Assembly (NCBI RefSeq): GCF_011044495.1 | Contig: NZ_CP049143.1 | Coordinates: 5,146,001 to 5,210,000, forward strand | DNA: 64,000 nucleotides | Reading direction: 5' to 3' | Source of the DNA: Roseimicrobium sp. ORNL1 | GTDB lineage: Bacteria; Verrucomicrobiota; Verrucomicrobiia; Verrucomicrobiales; Verrucomicrobiaceae | In this document: positions 61,110 through 64,000 of the stretch, one piece after another | How the letters are laid out: each line of letters starts with the position of its first letter | Position numbering within the stretch: the first letter of the stretch is position 1 | The notes under the pieces: model-generated | The model's database searches: none | The model's input: only the letters and a program-made list of their open reading frames with translations | Told to the model about the DNA's origin: nothing | Program-made: the position numbers and the translations under genes

Positions 61110-61291
61110 AACGTCCCTCCACCAAAGATGCGGTAGGGATGCGCTCCTGCGCGTCCGTAGATAGCGGGCGGAGGTGGAGGGAGATGCCACGTAGCGAGGC
61201 CGTTTCGCACCACAGTTCCACACCACCTCCGCCCACCTAAAGTCGGACGCGCAGGAGCGCATCCCTACCGCATCTTTGGTGGAAGGACGTT
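61110..61291. repeat. 182-bp interrupted palindrome
   Basis: Outer arms 61110-61157 and 61244-61291 are reverse complements over 48 bases with one mismatch (core GATGCGGTAGGGATGCGCTC). Inner arms 61166-61177 and 61223-61234 (GGGCGGAGGTGG) are perfect. The remaining loop is 45 bases. It lies between two convergent genes and encodes nothing obvious. It looks like a dispersed palindromic repeat with the potential to form a cruciform or a strong RNA hairpin. Confidence 0.85.
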
Positions 61292-61424
61292 TGCCTTGAA
61301 GGGAGTAGTGCGCGGAACGGCTTCGACTGTGCCTCACATATCAACCATGCCCTTAAACGAAAGGCATGTGCTCGCCGAACGATGCGAGCCATGGTGAAAA
61401 AAAGAATCACAATACTCCAAAACA

Positions 61425-61456
61425 AACGGGGATGCGGCACTGCCAGCATCCCCGTT
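61425..61456 (-). terminator. Intrinsic terminator of ftsZ
   Basis: Arms 61425-61435 and 61446-61456 (AACGGGGATGC and its exact complement) form an 11-bp stem with a 10-base loop. On the minus strand it is followed by TGTTTTGGAG and lies 30 bases after the ftsZ stop. A plus-strand U-rich end (GTGTTTTG) also exists, so it may serve both convergent genes. Confidence 0.8.
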
Positions 61457-61486
61457 GTGTTTTGTGATTGATGACCGGGTCAGCGA

Positions 61487-63766
61487 CTATCGCTTCACCT
61501 TGCCGCGCATGCGCATCCAGGTGGGGATGTCGAGGTCGTCGCCATCCACGATAGTCTTATCGGTGCCTTTGAAGCGGGCGACTTCGTCCTGCTGGACCTG
61601 CTGAAGATTCAGGGAGGGCTGCTTCGCTTCGATGACTTTCTTCGCGGGTGCGGACGCGGTGGTCTGCAACGTGCGCTGGGGCTCGCGACGAGGTTCGACG
61701 CTTGGTTGCGCTCCGGCGTGGGGCTTGGGCTGGATGTATTTGTCTGCCCAATGCGAACCAGCAGCTTCGGGTGAGCGTGGATCGGCGGGAGCGGAAGCTT
61801 GCACTTCTTCTTCCTCTTCCGTCTCCTCGTCTTCCATCTCGTCGGTGAATTCCTCGTCTTCGTCCTCCTCCTCCTCTTCTTCCTCTTCCTCGTCCTCCAC
61901 CATGGAGAAGATGGACTGCTTCACGAGCGGCTTGGGCTCTTCCTCATCACGCTGCTTGGCCTGCACCACGATGCTGGCGGCCTTGATGGACTGCTCCTTC
62001 GCGACCACGGGAGCTTCGGGCTCCACCGTCTCATGCAACGGAGCTTCGGCACGCACAGGCTCAGGTTCGAACGCGGGCACAGGCTGCGGCAGTTGGGCTA
62101 CAGGAGCAGGCTCAGGTGCGAGAATAAGCTCGGGCGCAGCGACCGGAGCAGGCACAGGCGCGGGGGCTTCGGCCACCACTGGTGCGAGCTCAGGAGCCAG
62201 AACAGGTGCGGGTGCCACGAAAGCCTGCACCGCCGGTTCTGGTGCATACACCGGAGCCGGGGTCTGCTCAATGGTAGTACGCACCGGCGGAGGCACGGGA
62301 AGCGGCTGCGGAGCTTCCATCATCAGCGGTGCGGAAGGGACCGGCTGCTGAACGGGAGCGGGTTCCTGAAAAAGCGTCACTTCCTGCTGGGCCTGCTGCA
62401 CGGGCGGGGCCACGACCGGAGCCTGACGAGGCTGCGGTTGGGGAGCGGGCTGCTGCACGGGAACTGGTGCCGGAACAGGCACGGGAGCTTGCGCGGCAGG
62501 CTGCTGATGAAACTCAGCGAACAGCTCCGCCGGCAGCGGGTCCTTCGCTTTGGGAGCGGGCGCAGGCACGGGGGGCGGCAACGGCGCGGGTGCAGCCACG
62601 GCGACAGGGGCCGGAGCAGGTGCAGGCGCAGGGACATACTCATCCACGCTCACGGGAGCATGAAGCTGGAGACCATTGCCAGTGTAGGCCGGAGCCTTCT
62701 CAACGGGCGCTGGGGCTTTAGGAGCGGGCTGTGGTCGGCTCGTGATGCGCGGCTCCACCACCGCATCGGCCGAGGGCTCCAAGGACATCTGCTGCGCCGT
62801 AAGGGAGCTGACGAGGGTGACGGTCATCATGTCTCCCAGCTTCGCGTCCACCGCGAGGCCGAACATGATCTGCGTCTCCTCCGGCACATACTTGCCGAGC
62901 TGCTTCATGAGCATCTCCACTTCGGCGAGCGTGAGGCTTTCACCACCGGCAATGTGCACCAGCAGGTTGCGGGCGTTCTGAAGAAGCTGGCCCTGGTTGA
63001 CGAGCGGGCTCTTGAGCGCGCGCTTGAGGGATTCCTGCACGCGGTTGGTGCCGCGGGCTTCGCCGAAGCCGAAGAGGCAGCGGGCATTCGGGCTGCGCAG
63101 GGCGGTCATGAGGTCGGCAAGACCCATGCGCACCACGCCGGGCTGCGTAACCATCGTGGAGATGGCGCGCACGCTGTGGCCGATGAGCTGGTCTGCCTGG
63201 CTGAAGGCCTTCTGGATGCCTTCCTTCGGGAGCACCAGCTCGCCCATGCGGTTGTTTTCAAAGAGGATGACGGCGTCGCAACTGCGCTGCAAGTCTTCCA
63301 AAGCCAGCTCCGCCTGCATGACGCGGCGGCGGCCTTCAAAGGAGAAGGGCATCGTGGCGAACACAAACACCATGGCACCCAAATCACGCGCGATCTGCGC
63401 GACCACGGGCGCCGCACCCGAGCCGGTACCCCCACCCAGGCCGGCGCAGATGAAGACCATGTCATGCCCCTGCATGGCGGCACGAATCTGCTCGGCCGAG
63501 GAGGCCGCGGCTTCACGCCCCAGTTCAGGGTCACCACCGCAGCCGATGCCACGCATCATGTCTGCCCCGAGCTGAATCTTCAGGGGCGCCATCGCATGAC
63601 CGAGCACACGCACATCCGTGTGCATGGACACCAGGGACACTTCCATGAGCCGATCCAGACAGATGCGGTCGAGCACATTCAAACCACCACCGCCGATGCC
63701 CACGACACAGATCTTGAGGGATGACGTTGGCGAGGATTCGCCCTGGTTGCGTTGGTATTCTACCAT
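61487..63766 (-). CDS. ftsZ: Cell division protein FtsZ, divergent, with very long linker
   Basis: 759 residues from MVEYQRNQ; an in-frame ATG at 63820 adds 18. The GTPase domain (about 17-330) keeps GIGGGGLN (T1), AGLGGGTGSGAAP (T4) and FSFEGRRR (T5), but has HTD for the NTD motif, GCGGDPELG for the T3 loop, and FENNRM where the family has PNDRL. The T7 loop reads PGVVRMGLAD, so the catalytic Asn and first Asp are Arg213 and Gly215 and only Asp218 stays. A Pro/Ala/Val-rich linker (about 340-600), then a Glu/Asp-rich run and Ser/Gln-rich part, leads to LDIPTWMRMRGKVKR, a recognisable C-terminal peptide (compare DIPAFLR). FtsZ forms the division ring. Confidence 0.9.
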   Translation of the reverse strand: MVEYQRNQGESSPTSSLKICVVGIGGGGLNVLDRICLDRLMEVSLVSMHTDVRVLGHAMAPLKIQLGADMMRGIGCGGDPELGREAAASSAEQIRAAMQGHDMVFICAGLGGGTGSGAAPVVAQIARDLGAMVFVFATMPFSFEGRRRVMQAELALEDLQRSCDAVILFENNRMGELVLPKEGIQKAFSQADQLIGHSVRAISTMVTQPGVVRMGLADLMTALRSPNARCLFGFGEARGTNRVQESLKRALKSPLVNQGQLLQNARNLLVHIAGGESLTLAEVEMLMKQLGKYVPEETQIMFGLAVDAKLGDMMTVTLVSSLTAQQMSLEPSADAVVEPRITSRPQPAPKAPAPVEKAPAYTGNGLQLHAPVSVDEYVPAPAPAPAPVAVAAPAPLPPPVPAPAPKAKDPLPAELFAEFHQQPAAQAPVPVPAPVPVQQPAPQPQPRQAPVVAPPVQQAQQEVTLFQEPAPVQQPVPSAPLMMEAPQPLPVPPPVRTTIEQTPAPVYAPEPAVQAFVAPAPVLAPELAPVVAEAPAPVPAPVAAPELILAPEPAPVAQLPQPVPAFEPEPVRAEAPLHETVEPEAPVVAKEQSIKAASIVVQAKQRDEEEPKPLVKQSIFSMVEDEEEEEEEEEDEDEEFTDEMEDEETEEEEEVQASAPADPRSPEAAGSHWADKYIQPKPHAGAQPSVEPRREPQRTLQTTASAPAKKVIEAKQPSLNLQQVQQDEVARFKGTDKTIVDGDDLDIPTWMRMRGKVKR

Positions 63767-63912
63767 AAGCCTGGGTGGTTGAGGGTGCGGTTGGTTGCTG
63801 GCTAAGGGTGTGTAACTCAAAAACGGTCAAAGCACCAGAGTGAATCTGGGGCCGGTCAAAGTTTGGCTGTCGCGTCGTCCAACTTCCGGGAAGGATGCAG
63901 CGCTCAGGGCGG

Positions 63913-64000
63913 CTACATGGTCCAGGAGCTGAACATTTCGACCATGCGCCGGCCAAGCTTGGCGAAGGGCGACAGCCAGGGTTTTTCAGAATCCATCAAC
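63913..64000 (-). CDS. ftsA: C-terminal end of a probable ftsA (partial)
   Basis: The last 28 codons of a gene that enters from the right edge. The visible end is MDSEKPWLSPFAKLGRRMVE followed by MFSSWTM and TAG at 63915. The stretch FAKLGRRMVEMFSSW can form an amphipathic helix, like the membrane-targeting tail of FtsA. It lies 146 bases upstream of ftsZ on the same strand, the usual place of ftsA. The call is mostly contextual. Confidence 0.5.
   Translation of the reverse strand, partial: LMDSEKPWLSPFAKLGRRMVEMFSSWTM

Larger units (their letters stand above)
60944..61486. other. Gap between the SNF2 gene and ftsZ
   Basis: About 540 bases with no convincing gene. It holds the interrupted palindrome at 61110-61291 and the ftsZ terminator at 61425-61456; the remainder (60944-61109, 61292-61424) shows nothing I can name. 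Confidence 0.5.

Noticed and set aside
61799-63724. Plus-strand open frame of 641 codons opposite ftsZ
   Set aside because: Composition (His, Arg, Gly, Leu runs) is the antisense image of the Pro/Ala/Glu-rich linker; FtsZ motifs are on the minus strand.

Overview
The window reads as chromosomal DNA of a GC-rich Gram-negative bacterium, most likely a member of the Verrucomicrobiota. The phylum is an inference. It rests on a divergent FtsZ with a roughly 400-residue Pro/Ala-rich and acidic linker, a large TPR protein with a DUF4062/TIR-like head, a very methyltransferase-rich exopolysaccharide locus, outer-membrane export genes, and long inverted repeats in the gaps. Many starts lack a recognisable Shine-Dalgarno sequence. 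No rRNA, tRNA, CRISPR array or intact insertion sequence was found.

Layout. (1) 1-6181, minus strand: a type IV secretion-like cluster in the order virB2, virB3, virB4, lipoprotein, virB5, virB6, with virB6 cut by the left edge. (2) 6431-9845, plus strand: a membrane-anchored GspG-like protein, then a DUF4062/TIR-like, transmembrane, TPR protein. (3) 10136-57275: a surface polysaccharide locus of about 47 kb. It runs minus (10136-17144: O-antigen ligase/polymerase-like protein, methyltransferases, polyprenyl-phosphate sugar transferase, two glycosyltransferases), plus (17304-40029: GbsR/MarR-type regulator, ABC exporter, five FkbM-type and three other methyltransferases, seven glycosyltransferase genes, pyruvyltransferase, acyltransferase, VanZ-like protein), minus (40004-43013: glycosyltransferase, EEP-fold protein, pseudopilin, small lipoprotein), plus (43337-49628: barrel protein, secreted protein, Wza-like lipoprotein, Wzc-like tyrosine kinase) and minus (50023-57275: deacetylase-like protein, glycosyltransferases, methyltransferase). 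(4) 57440-60943: a SNF2-family helicase. (5) 61487-64000, minus: ftsZ and the 3' end of a probable ftsA.

How it works together (inference from families). The sugar transferase would load the first sugar on undecaprenyl phosphate. The glycosyltransferases extend the chain, and methyl-, pyruvyl- and acyltransferases decorate it. Export could follow two routes: a Wzm/Wzt ABC transporter with two different Wzt ATPases for one permease, and a Wzc/Wza envelope machine with a Wzy/ligase-like protein. No Wzx flippase or exosortase gene is inside the window.

The most notable points are an FtsZ that has lost two of the three usual T7-loop residues, a 370-bp palindromic MITE-like element that overlaps the stop codon of a deacetylase-like gene, two other long inverted repeats, a T4SS-like cluster with no mobilisation gene in view, eleven methyltransferase genes in one locus, and an EEP-fold protein with altered catalytic residues.
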